From assembly GCA_020284085.1 (NCBI GenBank), contig JACEVL010000205.1, positions 365,001-429,000 on the forward strand: a stretch of 64,000 bases of DNA, given 5' to 3'. This stretch comes from Aporrectodea caliginosa. Taxonomy: Eukaryota; Annelida; Clitellata; Crassiclitellata; Lumbricidae. The notes under the pieces were generated by a model that did not search any database, was not told the origin of the DNA, and worked only from the letters and a program-made list of their open reading frames with translations. How positions within the stretch are numbered: the stretch's first letter is position 1; each line of letters begins with the position of its first letter. This document shows, piece after piece, positions 38,386 to 51,145 of the stretch. The position numbers were made by a program, and so were the translations under genes.

Positions 38386-39414
38386 ACATCATTCGGTGTG
38401 GCCTCACCAAAGCTGGCTTCCCGGCTACAAAGGAGCCTACTGGACGAGTGTAGACATTTCCCTGACATTTCCCTGACATTCCCCCACCCTAGGACATTCC
38501 CCCATAAGCCCCTAAATTGAAATAAGTCTGCTTCTTATATGCATTCATTCTTTCGCGCTCGTTTGATAAACGAAGGTAAGGCCTAGGTAGCCTATTGAAA
38601 GAAGGGATTGGAAGGTAGCCTACGCCCAGTAGGTCTTTGATGATGCCGTCAGGGCATTCGTTATTGAACGTAAGGTACGAACACTATTTGTTCAATTGGT
38701 GAACTTGCGCTTTAGGGGTCCCGATTTTGAAGATTTTCTAATGACAACACAAACCCTAACCCTGACCCTAACCGGCCCTCAGCGGTCTGATGTTTTGATC
38801 TAAAGCTCCGGTTTCGATATTTCTAACTTCGCACTTGATTTCGATTCAGGGCTTGACTTGTATGGACAATTAAGGAGGTATGGGGGAAATGTCCGGGGGG
38901 AAATGTCCAGGGGGGGAAATGTCCGTTCCCCCTACTGGACTTGCTAGAAGCTGATGGGAGACGTCCAGGTGGTGTGACACTCAGTATACATGGGAGGGTG
39001 GCAAAAGCCTTGCCTGGGATGCCACTGTCATCGACACCCTGGCAGAGTCATACCGCACCAGATCAGCTGAGGTTGCGGGTGCTGCTGCCGAGATCGCAGC
39101 AAATAGAAAAACAACCAAATACACTGCCATTATGCCATCTTACTGCTTTGTGCCCTTGGCCTTTGAAACGTTGGGTCCAATAAACCAAGAAGGCCTTGCT
39201 TTGATCAATTTCCTCGGCTACCGGCTTGCCCAAACATCAGGAGATAACAGAGAGACAACTTTTCTCTTTCAGCGCTTATCTATGACTATTCAGCGCTTCA
39301 ACGCAGTTGCTTTTTCTAGCACTTTTCTCGCCAACCAATCCATCTGTGAAGACTAGCCATTCCAGAACAACGCCCCCTAATTTTTGCAATCCTAAGCATC
39401 TCGGGGAAAAAATA
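38386..39414 (+). mobile_element. R2-type LINE C-terminal relic, split by a MITE
   Basis: 38386-38445 encodes NDIIRCGLTKAGFPATKEPT. After the insertion it resumes at about 38936 with GRRPGGVTL (the RPD site altered to RPG), a frame change, then CFVPLAFETLGPINQEGLAL and FLFQRLSMTIQRFNAVAF (39132-39356). The 3' end has CATCTCGGGGAAAAAATAAT. Same family as 21465-22490, opposite strand. Confidence 0.8.
38446..38930. mobile_element. GGACATTTCCCC-family MITE inside the LINE relic
   Basis: 485 bp flanked by identical CCTACTGGAC (38436-38445 and 38931-38940). The ends are inverted arrays of ACATTTCCC and GGGAAATGT. A related copy is at 43262-43762. The 10-bp direct flank suggests a duplication of 8-10 bp. 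Confidence 0.75.
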
Positions 39415-39418
39415 ATTC

Positions 39419-39765
39419 ATTCATTCATTCATTCAGAACATTTATATAGCGCCTCTTCAAGAAACTACTCAGAAGCGCTCCCGGCCCAGCCACGACTAAA
39501 GAAAAAAGACTTGAGGGACTTGTAGAACCCTGCCGGTTGGCTCACAAGTAAAGAGCGGACCTTAAGCGGGAGGTCATTCCAGGTGGAAGGTCCCACAACA
39601 GAAAAAGCACGGCGCTGCTTGCGCCAAGCGTGCCCGTGGAACTAGGAGCTCACCCCTCGTCGTAGAACGAAGCGCCCGACGCGCTGCAACGTCGGACACT
39701 GGGCGGCAAAGATCACGCAAGTAAGATGGAGCACAGCCAAGAACGCAGCGAGAAACTAGAGCAGC
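39419..39765 (-). mobile_element. CR1-like LINE 3' end
   Basis: Minus-strand FSVVGPSTWNDLPLKVRSLL and YKSLKSFFFSRGWAGSASE, then stop and GAGGCGCTATATAAATG with a GAATGAATGAATG tail. Confidence 0.85.
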
Positions 39766-41194
39766 TATTATTATTATTATAATAATAATAGTAGTAATCC
39801 CAGGTCCTCTATGGGACCAATTTATAATGCTGAAGACATCAGTCCATGGTCGCTACTATATGCAGAGTAGTTGCCCAAACCAAAATCAAAGGTAAATCCG
39901 GTGAGAGACAAAAGTAAAATCCAAGAAGGCAATGAAACAGGCAATCAGCCAACGAAGGAAATGAATCCTGTAAGAGATGAATTTTTAGGCTGTTTATCCG
40001 TAATGCTTCCTGTTGCCTTGTTTCAAAGTGTATCTGTGAGCTAGTGACCTACAAATGTTTGTAAAATTCAAATGACGTATAAACTGTGTTTTCTGCATGG
40101 TTTAGTTCTCTGTCTTGCATTGCAAAACAAAACTTTTTACTAGTGAAAAGTATTTCATGACAGGAATTTTATTGCACTCCCATAATGTCACTTGATATTC
40201 GCTTGCAACACCATACAAAACACGAAGAATAATCAAATAACGATAATGAATGCGACGATGCCAAAATGGTAATAGTGAAAGTAACATTAGAATATTACTC
40301 ATAGCCTACATGAAAAATAAATTGAAAATCTCAACTGCCAACTTTTAAAATTACGGTAGTGAAAAGCAAGCAAGAGGAAGAAAGTAAGTAATTATGTAGG
40401 TTAAGTCAGTCAGTCAATGACTGCACAGGAAAATTAGCAATCAAATTTCCTCATAAAGTACATTATGCTTACACATTGGATGTTTCGTACAGTTTGTTTA
40501 CATTATGCTTCTCACACAATGCATGTGGTTTTTGCACTTTTACTACTGTCAAATTTTATCCAGAAAAAGGTCGCTCCAGCCGCAGCGGATCCATATGACC
40601 CTTTTGAATTGACCTTTTGACTTGCGCATCATTTACTGGAATTTTGTGTGGTCATGAATTTCATGAATTTGTACTGATTGCTGTTATTGTGATCTTGTGA
40701 TCTTATGGTGTTGGATGCTGTCAATAAATGGCTTACTTAATGCATACATATTGGATGTTTCTTGCAGTATATTTACTTTCAAGGTAGATTTAACTTTGGA
40801 TGCTTGGATTAGCCAAAGCATTTAAACTAAAACTTCGGGTAAAGTCATTGTGGATTCACGTAAGAGACCACAAGGATCGCCTTTCTCATTCCTTGTATGT
40901 TACAGGGCCGCCGAGACTTATTATCCAATGCATGATAATTATTTAACCAAATTAATATAATCTTAGAACTTATAGATAACCACTAGAATAAATTATGCAA
41001 GATGAGCAACTTAATCACGCGGTCTGATATTAACACACAATAAGTCTGATACCTCACTGCAAAAAAGCTTTATTGTTTCATAAAAGTGCTTGCTTAATTT
41101 TGTAAACCGATTTTTCTGTAAGTTTCTTTTAGCACTGCAAACCAACAGATAGCTGTAGGAGTGTCCGAAAGGTTGTTGCAATGATCGAACTGAT
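39766..41194. other. 3' flank of FReD-6, partly shared with FReD-8
   Basis: 40100-40440 matches 57235-57540 (AACGATAATGAATGC, AAAATGGTAATAGTG words), and 40900-41190 resembles 58140-58400. No gene recognised. Confidence 0.65.
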
Positions 41195-43110
41195 CTAGTT
41201 CACTGGTGCGATCTTCATTTCGGTTATCTTGAGGGAGTAGTGGTGACCACGAAAGGCATACCATTCAATGCCATCAGCAAAAGATTTATGAGGACCGCGG
41301 AGATAGAGACCGTTCAGGTTGGAACTGTGGCAGTTGTTGTACCACCAGCCTCCACGATAAAGCTGCGCACAACTTCCAACTTGCAGAAGATCATTATCAG
41401 CGTCTTTCGTGCTGAACCGCATCCCATTGTGATGGCCAGATAAACTGTCCCCTAAGTAATAAACGAGAAGAAAAGTGGATATGGTGAATTATTAAGCACC
41501 GATTCACCGTATTGTTTTGTGCTTTAACTTCAGAATTGCTTATTATATAATATACTAGATGTTTGCCCGTCCTAGGACAGTTTTAAACGATTTTAAAATG
41601 TTAAGAGATGCATCGTCACGGGGTATACGTTGACGTAAGTCTTCTGCTTCCCCCTGCCTCTCCCTTAGTCCGTCCGTCCGTCCGTCCGTCCGTCCCTCCA
41701 TCCACCCTACCTACAACCCTCCCTTCCTCTCTCCGTCGGTCCGTCCGTCCGTCTCTACCTACCTCCAACCATTCGCCCATCTCCTCCCTCCCTCCCTCCT
41801 TCCATACCTCAAACCGTCCGTCCATCTTTCCCCTCCATCCCTCCATTCATCCCTGCCTCCCTCCCTCCATCCCCTCTGCCTCCCAAGCAGGCAGGCAGAT
41901 GTCAAACCCTATAGTGACTGTTAAGAGGACTATTGTCTGCCAGGCAGGTAGGCAGACAGGCAGGAATGAAATGAGAGAGGCATATACCCCGCAGTAGATC
42001 GAGTCGAGTGTATACGATCGACTTGGCTCAGCCGACGATCGACTCTATCGACTTCGTCGACTCGCCGACCTTTCGACGACTCGATCAACTTGGCTCGGAC
42101 GACGATCGACTTGATCGACTTCGTCGACTTGGACTGTAGTCCCTTGGCCAAAATTGCTGACGACTGTTGCATTCTTATGATCCAGTATCTAAATTACTCA
42201 TGTATTTCAATTGCACGCTCTTCCGCAAACTGTCAATGGCTATAATAGTTCTATTAACAACAGTACTGTAATTGCAGTTATAACTTCTATAGCACTGGTG
42301 TCTTAGTACAAAGCATCAACTGCATGTAATTGAACTGGTAAGTAACAGTTCAGGTATTATAATGACATCGTGTCTGCCTGTGGTTGACTTGTAAGGATAA
42401 AGCCTTGCTAAATCTGTCGACTTGATCAGCTAGGCAACTAGGCTATAATGGAATCTCCTACGGTACGGTACATAAATTAGTACCAGCTCAACAAATAAGA
42501 CGGCAGTAGAGGACGTGTAATATCTATCTATTATAGTTAAACTGTGAAAGAAAGTATCTCTATAACTTTCACTAATAAGAAAGCGCCAAGAGGTTCATTA
42601 TTTGCAGTGAACTTCATAATTATTAGGTTCATACGGTAGTTGTGTGTTTACACAGAATTACGTCATTATATCATAAGGTCTGTCATTTTGTGAAGATATA
42701 GTAAGTAAAATATTTCAGAGTCGAGTAGAGTCGAGGAAACAACGATGGACTCGACTTGGCCGAGTTTACGATCGACGCGATCGGCGAGTCGATCGAGTCG
42801 ACGATTTTTTTCGGTCGACTCGACTTGGCCGAGTTTATGATCGACTCGATCGATCGACTCGATCGGCTGCGGGGTATAGAGAGGCAGGGTGGGTAACCGG
42901 CTTCTCCGGTGCATGCGAGGGAGCGAGGGAGGGAGGCAGACACAGAATTTGCCCATTAGTGTCAGCCGGCTTCGCCGGTGCCTGCCGTGAAGGGAGTGAG
43001 AGAAGCTGACACAGAACTCGCACTCTATAGGGGCAGGTCTCGCCCCGCTTCGCGGGGGAGGGGCGTCACAGGAATGTTGCCTTCGTTGTAGAGATTTCTC
43101 TTCGTTTATA

Positions 43111-43152
<42 letters not shown>

Positions 43153-46100
43153 CAACACTTATCTAAACACTGGCATACACCGATCACTTGGCCAAGTGGA
43201 ATTGCATTCACCTTTTATATAAGTGTTATATAGAGTCTTTATTCTTCAGTGATCTTACACTGATCTAGGACTTTTCCCCTGGACATTTTCCAGGACAATT
43301 CCCCGACATTTCCTCCGAACATCCCCTTGATCACTTATCCAGCATAAATATTGGTGAGAAAGTGCATTATATTGGCTATTTCAATAATTTATTATTAATT
43401 ATTTAGATCCCAAGATATGTTTAATATGCACGATTAATCATCTTGGTTAAGCTGTAGTTGATTGGTAAGTTATATGCGCTCTCAACTTGAAATGGATATT
43501 GGATTGATAAAATAATTCTTTGCTTAAATAGAAGTTGGTTTGATGAAACTATTTCTTTGCTTAAATAGAAGTTGAATTGATTGAAAACATTCTTTGCTTA
43601 AATAGAAGTTAGATTGATGACAGTTATCGAGGACATTGGTAGAGTGCCTACTTACTGGGTAAATGATCAAAGGGGGGAGGGCATATGTCCATGGGAATTG
43701 TCCTAGGGGATATGTCCAGGGAATGTCGGAGGGGAAATGTCGGAGGGGACAAAATGTCCGGATACCATTTTTCATACCGTCATTTTTAGGCACTGCTGTT
43801 AAATGTTTAAACAAGAAATCAACAAGAAATCGATACCGGTAGTGAAAAACTAGGCTGCAATGTTCTGCATAATTCTAAAGTAATGAGCATCGTAATAGAT
43901 CATAATAGTATACGATATGAATGGCTAAATTAGACATTCCTTAACTTGCATTGTATATAGCCAACCTGCATTTCCCGTGTATCCACCGACAGTCAGTCTA
44001 TATCGATCGATCGCTAGACCGACGGAGAACGTGGAATACTCTGCGTATCGCTTCTGTCCATCGAAGTCCTCCATGTCGATGCGTAGCTTATATTTGCGGT
44101 TCGAGGTCAACAGGTGCAAAGCTTCATTACCTAACAGATAATGGCGCAGATATAACGTTGGCTCCTAGATATCGCCGAATAGCAGTAAAACGAGGAGAAA
44201 TAATCTTTGAGCAATGTTAATATAAAAACCACAATAAAGTCAGACCTGCACATGAAACGCTTGAACGATTGAGGTGTAGCCTACAAAGTTTGCTTTTCTA
44301 CTTAATTTCTTAGCCAAAATTAATTATATTGATTTTTATTCAGAGGCCGACAAAGCAAAGAAAATGCATAGTCTAATATAAATTAAAACACAGCCATAAA
44401 AGCAACTACAAATGGATGAATCAAAAGTGTTATATAGCACGCTTTGAGAGCTCAGAAAACACTGCTCTACACGATTATCTAAGCTGAGAGCAAAGTCCTA
44501 ATCTTACTTGAAATCTAAGCACAGCCATGAGAAAGCACACTGACATTTCATAACTTTCAATATGAACTGTCATTTATAAGAACGCACAGTGTTATGGCAT
44601 TAGGCATACGTCTTCATACGCGGAGCCTGCACTGGCCAAGCAGTCGATAGATTTCTATTCACTGGTTATTCTTACAAGCTGACTGAGAAGAACATTCGTG
44701 CTCCCTGCCCTAAGACACGATGAATCACGAATCGAAGGGATGAAACCGCCTATCGAGAAATTGCAAGTTTGAGATGATCTTTTATTGGATCATGTAACAC
44801 AGACAAAACCAAAGCATTAGTAGGCTACTCAACCTCGCACGACGTTACCGTAGTCTATGCGTGCTACAGTTACGAAAGGCTCTAAGATTTTTGTTTAGCA
44901 TCTATGAAGGTGCAACATCAAGCATCCTGATACCTAATTATATATTGCCTGGGTTTTTGAGTTTGTAGCCTATGGTCTTTGACTTATGGCAACATAGCCT
45001 TGAACTTACCGAGCCAATATTCGCGCCATGGATTTCCAAATCCGTTCTGATATTCGCTCCACGTTCGTTGAAAATTCTCGGTTCCTTCTCTGCGTCTTTG
45101 GATAACCTAAACAACATTGTTAAGAAAACGTCAGGTTTAACTGAAACCGTAAACGGTTACTTGCCACGTACGATAATCATTGGCTGTTATCAGTTGAATA
45201 GTTCGAAAAGTTGTTTTGGTCTTGGTGATAGGTGTAGGAATGCTGTCCGAATGCTCAAAGTAGAAAGCATAAATAACTCTGCATGTACACTTGATCACGC
45301 TGGGTGTGCTGCGCAGTTAGACCACTCTCCATTTTCTGAGTATCCCCTCTTGACAGAGTATCCCAAGATTGGCCAAAAGTGTACAAAAGTATTCAAGTTT
45401 AATTTGCATTTTGGCGAAAATATGAAACGCGTTTTCAATCACAATTATTCAAAAAAATTTCTAGCTAAGAGCTGGCAAAGAAAATTGCGGAGCATAACAT
45501 TGAATTAACCAATTACAATCTACAAGTAACAAAATAATAAACTTCTTTTGAGCGAGTTTTTGACTCTGATGCTCTGCCACTGTTATCGTGACACGTAAAA
45601 ACGATAGGGGATAGACCTTAGAACAAAATCCCCAGGATGCTGCGTAAATCGGTTTATTCCATCCGGGGGACCTCCAAAATCCCAAGATCTTGTGAAAAAT
45701 CCCAAGGAGTGATCACTCTGGTTCTGTGCATTATGCCGGTGCTATGGAAATTGCTAATTAATTATGTGTGAACACGCGAAAAGTAATTAAGAACTAATTA
45801 TGTAAATACCAGCCAGCTGCCACCAGGTGTGGTCATGTCGCAGTAGGCATCGACTTGAATTCGTTTACCCAAATTGCTTGGATAAACCCGATAAACCCAA
45901 TTGGGACGATAACCAGCTGCTCTTATGTCCGAACAATCCTTCGGTCCAACGAGTGTGTCATGAATTTCTACAAACATATTAATCATAAAAGCTTCCGCAA
46001 AACAAGATTTATAAGTAAACGTAGCCTATAGTTATGCGCCAAGAATTAAAAATTGTTCACTGTAAAAGACTAGAAGCAGGAATGTTGACACTGGCCAGCA

Positions 46101-48109
46101 ATCGTAGCCTACTCATGCAAAGCTCAGCTAGTCAACCTGTGGTGGCTTTTCATTTAATTCATTCATTCACGTAAGGAATTTGTAGAGCGCCCCTTCAGGA
46201 AACCTACTCAGAGCCGCTCCCAGCCCAGCCACGGCGATACAAATTAGATTTGAGCTACTTGTAAAACATATTCGCATTGTTTCTAGGCAGTAGGCTATCT
46301 CCAACGAAAGTCCATTCAAATGGAGGGACTAACAATCGAGATTTCGCGACGCTGCCTAGTTGAAGCACCAGCGCGTGAAACCAGAAGATCGCAATTAGCA
46401 GAAGAACGAAGGAGTCAACGGCCGGCTGTATCTGAGACCGGACGACAGAGCTTACGCAGATTGTCCGGAGCGCTACCAAGAAGGCACCGCCAGACCAGTA
46501 CAGTTGACCTATAGGAGATACGCTGTGTGCCTGGAAGCCAGTGCAGCGTGTCACGCACGTACGCTGAGACGGAGGCATATTTCGGGATGCGCCGAATAAG
46601 ACTAACAGCAGAACGGAAAACCCGGTCGAGGCGAGTGATTTGAGCAAGAGACAACCCACAAGGATCGAGCACCAGTGGCCCAATCTGCAAAAAGAAAAGC
46701 ATGGACGAGGGTGGCTGCAGCGTCGTGAGACAAGTAGCGGGAAATAACTGGCGCAGCTGATAATCAATCAATCAATCAATTTATATAGCGCTTCTTCAAG
46801 GGTTCTACTCAGAGGCGCTCCCGAGCCAGGCCTGATCATAGAGAAAAGTCTTCAGTTGTGTATAGAAGGAAGTAAAATAAGTACGAGGGGATAGGCGAAG
46901 GAAGTATGGTAAGTCATTCCACGTTGTTGGACCAACGATAGAGAATGCTCGGCGCTGCTTAGTAGCAGTGCGGGCAAAAGGGACCAAAAAGTCACCCTAG
47001 AAGAGGAACGGAGAGCTGAACGACCTGTGAGAGAAGAAGATAGAGTAAAGATGGAGCGTAGATAGCGAGGAGCTGAACCCAAGACACATTGCCAGACAAG
47101 AGAGCAAAGCCGATACAGGATGCGATGCCGGAGGGGAAGCCAGTGGAGGGTGTTACTTCGTTACTTAGTATTTAAAGGGGAAGCCAGTGGAGGGTGATAA
47201 TGTTAGCTTGTTGTCTGAGCATCATTTTCTTAGTGATAATTATGCTGACGTGTAAATATTTTATACCTGCAAAAGAAACAATTTATTTACAGAAATAAAT
47301 CAATGGCGTGATTACGTTTTTACATATAATTTGTTTATGAAATTTCGTTACTTAACATTAGTCTTCAGTCGAAATATCCGTAAGACTCAAGTTTTCGCTT
47401 TTAAGACTATAGTTCATAATGTATCTCGTAGTAACAATTGAGATACATTATGAACTATAGGCCTAATTATGAACTCTCGTAGTAACAATTGACAATGGAG
47501 GAGATGATAAGACTGACGGAAGACAGGAGACGTTGGAGGAATATTGTTCATGATGCGGCCGACCCTCGAAACGAGGATGGCTGAGAACAGAACAGTAACA
47601 ATTGCACATTACCATAACTTACATGTTACAAGCGCTGACCAGTATTTAAATAAACTTTCAATTTGTTACATTAGCGTGTAGCGTTTACCATTAATCAAGT
47701 TACTCAGTTTTCCGAGGAGCTGGCCTTGTTCCTTCAGTCGTAGAAGTTGTAGAAGTTCTTCAGAATGCTTCTTCAAACTAATGGTAATTGCATCTACGGA
47801 AGCCTTCGTCGCTAGCTTCTCCAATTGGGAAGGGATGTTAGTACCAACAGAGGTCTTCAGGAGAGCCAGATCCACAGCCTGTTTCTTCAACTGGGAAGGA
47901 ATATCGTCTACGATTCCCGTTTTGATCTCTCCGACATCTTTGGTCAGTCTATCGCTTGCATCGGAGATGCGGTTGAGAATAATAGTTTGGTTATCAATTC
48001 TGATGCAACAGTGGTCACATCCGTATGGCTCTTCTTCGTTCCCTTCGGCTGCAGTTCGACAGTAAAATATCAACACCAAACATAGGCCCGTAATTAGAGA
48101 TGAAGCCAT
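41195..48109 (-). CDS. FReD-6: secreted fibrinogen-related lectin, complete (365 aa)
   Basis: Exons on the minus strand: 48109-47689, 45967-45810, 45106-45010, 44130-43966 and 41451-41195. Borders are GT-AG; frame is open throughout. Signal peptide at about 1-21, CDHCC at 31-35, NQT site, and a short stalk to about 140 with several leucine heptads but no VHDxRLKEQ block ([11 protein letters not shown] instead). The fibrinogen domain opens at [12 protein letters not shown]. Exon 3 is the most altered of the set ([16 protein letters not shown], and NPWREYWLG where others have EFWLG). DADND loop, [15 protein letters not shown] pocket, end MKIAPVN. Intron 1 holds two LINE relics, intron 4 a TCGA-palindromic region and a MITE. 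Its 3' flank and exon 5 are closest to FReD-8. Confidence 0.92.
41660..41885. repeat. CCGT / CCTC pyrimidine-rich simple repeat
   Basis: CCGTCCGT and CTCCCTCC runs in intron 4 of FReD-6. Confidence 0.85.
41980..42872. mobile_element. putative inverted-repeat element with TCGA/GATCGA subterminal arrays
   Basis: TATACCCCGCAGTAGATCGAG at the left is inverted at the right as CTCGATCGGCTGCGGGGTATA. About 170 bp inside each end are dense in TCGACTT, GTCGAC and CGATCGA words, and the centre is AT-rich. This looks like a foldback or hAT-like non-autonomous element; no target duplication assigned. Just outside lie GC hairpins (CCGGCTTCGCCGG, CCCCGCTTCGCGGGG). Confidence 0.6.
43118..43151. repeat. (TA)n microsatellite
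   Basis: Perfect TA run in intron 4 of FReD-6. Confidence 0.95.
43262..43762. mobile_element. GGACATTTCCCC-family MITE, second copy
   Basis: Left GGACATTTTCC and CCCGACATTTCC repeats face right GGGAATGTCGG and GGGACAAAATGTCC repeats. Inside, an AAATAGAAGTTGGATTGATG-like unit of about 45 bp repeats three times (43525-43620). Confidence 0.65.
46160..46771 (-). mobile_element. CR1-like LINE relic
   Basis: Minus-strand [35 protein letters not shown] and a decayed 3' part, ending with GGGGCGCTCTACAAATT and an AATGAATGAA tail. In intron 1 of FReD-6. Confidence 0.82.
46775..47175 (-). mobile_element. second CR1-like LINE relic, adjacent
   Basis: Minus-strand [24 protein letters not shown], then [19 protein letters not shown] and a WLGSASE-stop end, GAAGCGCTATATAAATTG and a (GATT)n tail at 46763-46780. 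Two relics lie end to end on the same strand. Confidence 0.85.
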
Positions 48110-48214
48110 GTTGTATGCTGTATAAACTTCTAACTCAGCTTATTTAATTAGTGCATCGAAGACGAACGCGAAGAACAGTTACTGGCCTGCAACCTGCTCC
48201 ATATTAGGCCCACT

Positions 48215-48232
48215 CTTTTTATATTGAGCAGC
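48215..48232 (-). promoter_or_regulatory. FReD-6 TATA promoter
   Basis: Minus-strand GCTGCTCAATATAAAAAG, 106 bp upstream of the ATG; same layout as FReD-8. Confidence 0.7.
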
Positions 48233-49587
48233 GCATACACCATAAGGCTCAGCTTCTTAAGTTCTAGTATTAAAATTATAGCAGGCCCTGCAAACGTTTT
48301 GATTTATTGCGACTTTCAGAGAAACACTTTAACTAGAAAGGCGAATTTTCTACGCTGATAAATTTCAGACTTGCGGTAAATTTATGAGTTATTTGTATTG
48401 AGCTTTTGATAGGTATAGTAAGTTAAATGTCTCCTTTAATATGCTCCTCTTGACGTATATACGATTGTGATTGATTTAGTTGATGCTCCGCAGGTAATTA
48501 ATTCGAATCTATAGTTTCTTATATAGACAATCTGTCTGATTACAGAAGACCATTTAAAGATTACAAATGCGTAGGTTCGCATTAGATTATTTAAGTGCTC
48601 GTGAACGATAGAGCAGTATAAATTTCTTCGTGATTTATGTTTGACATAGAGCGATCTATAAATCTTCACTGATGCCAAGTTCAAGTGTACTGAAGGAAGA
48701 AGAGACTGCCAAATACTTAATTAAATTGCTCAATATTTATTCATGACGGGCATCGTGCACATTAATATAAATTCAGAAGATCTTCGCTTGTCACTTCCTG
48801 GTTGATCGGAAGATGTTTGAGGCAACCGTCTCGTTGATAGCTGCTGATGGGCTACGTCAATGTTTAATCAACTGAAGCACAAGCGCATCTGGTTCATACA
48901 CATTAATAATAACGATGTTGATGGATATTTTATTTCAAATTGTTTGTCGGCTCTGAACCTAATCTTAATAACGTATTAAGTACACTTACGTGTATGGATA
49001 AAACGAAGGTCAGTTGTTGTAAATCAAGAGTCACAGCAAGCAATAAACTGATAAGTAAAGCGATTAAAGAGTCTTGTCCAAGATATAATACACTCCATGT
49101 AATAATGCTTAAGATGCCAAATGGTGATCAATGACATTTCACTGAAACAAAGTAGACAAAAAAGGGGATTTATTGGTCAGGGTTCAAGTGGCGCCATGAT
49201 CTCCTGAGTAATTAGTACAATCGACTGAGTCTATGCAAGTACCAGACCTGTCTAGTAAATAGAGGCGAGAGGAGCTATATAAATCTATAGATACTATACG
49301 ATAGGATACGATATAACGTAACAGAGATGGGTTTAGTCTTTTTATTGCTCATAATGTTTCTTGATACTGGGTTTCAAATTGCATCTGTGAGTGTGACCTT
49401 CGAGTTATCAAATTTAATTTCAATTGTATTCTATTGCACTGTGTCGAATTAAATGATATTATGCTTACATTTCCAAGGTCTTATAGTTCTTGTCTAGTGG
49501 AGGCTATAGGCCTACTCTGATGGTATCTACCCCTTGTGTTCTACATTGTTAAATGCTGTCTTGCCTTGCAATTGCATCATTTCTCAG
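48233..49587. other. intergenic upstream of FReD-6
   Basis: AT-rich; no exon or known repeat recognised. Confidence 0.5.
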
Positions 49588-49672
49588 TGGAATACTCTGC
49601 GTATCGCTTCTGTCCATCGAAGTCTTCCAAGTGGATACGTAGCTTATATTTTCGGTTCGAGGTCAACAGGTA
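49588..49672 (-). pseudogene. orphan FReD exon 4 fragment
   Basis: Minus strand reads [20 protein letters not shown], then KRYAEYST, and stops matching. It lacks the second half of the exon and a donor. Confidence 0.85.
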
Positions 49673-49834
49673 CGAAAGTGTGCTACGTTAAATGATCAAC
49701 TCTACAGGTGACAAAGGCGTGGCCACCGGACAATTAAGGACGACAGTATCATCATGGGAAAACCCGGAAAAGGACAGTAGGAAAACACGCTAGTGACGGA
49801 GCTGGTACGGCAGTGATGAAGATTTAAAATAGAA

Positions 49835-50103
49835 GAACACATCTCGTTGGTTTTAGAGCTAACGGGGAGCTCCTGGTAACTCGTGCCCACTCTTTGTTCA
49901 GATAGCGTCGAGCCCTCTCGGTCGTTGGCCCCTCCACTTGGAATGGGTTCCCACTTGTGCTAAGGTTACTGCCCCTCAATTATCTGCCTGCTTTCTACAA
50001 ACTGCTTAAGTCCTTTATCTTTAGCCGTGACTGGGCTGGGAGTGCCTCTGAGTAGGCATCTTGAAGAGGCGCTATATAAATTTCCTAAACGAATGAATGA
50101 ATG
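49835..50103 (+). mobile_element. CR1-like LINE 3' end
   Basis: RALSVVGPSTWNGFPLVLRL and FYKLLKSFIFSRDWAGSASE-stop, then GAGGCGCTATATAAATT and a CGAATGAATGAATGAA tail. Confidence 0.85.
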
Positions 50104-50779
50104 AACTCTGCAATGCAATTTTCTGTTCACATTCTCATGAACTAAGGTTCTGTCTTCTCGACCGTTAAAAGAAATGCAAAGGGCTTCAACACTCAGAGTC
50201 ATACTGACAAATCCCGCTTTAGCAGATCTTTGGCACTTCTTTCGTTCTCTCCTAATTTTGTTCCTGTCAATGACGTCGCTGCACTCATTAGCCGTTACGG
50301 TTGAACAATCCTGTATCACACCAGGTGCGATTTCTGCAACTTCCTGAGCTGATATGGTTGATCGATCTGAAGCTTCGGCCACAGTTCAAGAAAAATGCAT
50401 TACATGGACTACGTGTTTCCAAAGAATTTTACATAGTAAAATATAACCGCCGGTAGAGGGCAGAAGACACCGAACAAAATCAAAAATATTTTGCACTCTG
50501 TTTACACTAACATGATGGCAACCTTTGATCACTATTGGAAAACGTTTGCTCAAAAAATATTTTTTTCACTCCAGCCTAATATACAGTGTTGACGTAATAA
50601 CTCAAAGGTGGGCAAGCTACGGCCCGCGAGAAACAGACTATTACATTGTAATACGGTCCTTAGTCAAAAGGTTTGCCCGCCCCTGTTATAACTCAATTAA
50701 TTGATTTTCTCGACAATTTTTTTATTTTAATTCTTCATTAGAAGTAGAGGTTTCGCATCTGTCCATCGTTGCATCGACT
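50104..50779. other. spacer with an unclassified minus-strand ORF piece (50382-50110)
   Basis: The ORF contains RRERKKCQRSAK and SVEALCISFNGREDRTLVHE. The FNGREDRTL wording recalls a protein type found in mobile elements of many invertebrates, but I cannot name it. The rest shows nothing. Confidence 0.35.
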
Positions 50780-51134
50780 AACTCAGAGTCAACGTTCTTG
50801 AAAGCTATGTCAGAAAACATTTTTGCTCCTCAGTTCTTGTACACGATGAATCACAATTCAAATCCAATTAAACCGCCAGTTTGAGACGATTCTTTATAGG
50901 GTTGTGTAACAGTAAGAAGGGTAAAGCATTAGCGCACAATATGCACGGCGTTACAGTAGGCTGTGTGTAATACAGTAACAAAAGGCCAGAACGCCCTGGT
51001 GAGCATCGAAAGACTTTACTCATGAGTATCATAATGCATAGATGCAGCCTACTTTTTGTTTTTAACGGTTTATGACTTAGGCCCATTTAACCTTGAACTT
51101 TCCGAGCCAGAATTCGCCACTTGGATTTCCAAAT
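50780..51134 (-). pseudogene. FReD intron 3 and exon 3 remnant
   Basis: 51134-51103 encodes [11 protein letters not shown] of exon 3. The donor that follows reads GAAAG instead of GTAAG, so it is broken. 50780-51086 still resembles intron 3 of FReD-4 (CGATGAATCACA, TTATAGGGTTGTGTAAC, GGCGTTACAGTAG). With the exon 4 scrap at 49588 it is a decayed FReD copy between FReD-6 and FReD-7. Confidence 0.8.
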
Positions 51135-51145
51135 GCAATGGAGAG

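Noticed and set aside
38755..38785. Telomere-like CCCTAACCCT
   Set aside because: Only about three imperfect units, inside a MITE.
44972..45508. 178-codon plus-strand ORF
   Set aside because: It runs antisense over FReD-6 exon 3 and has no family features; a shadow ORF.
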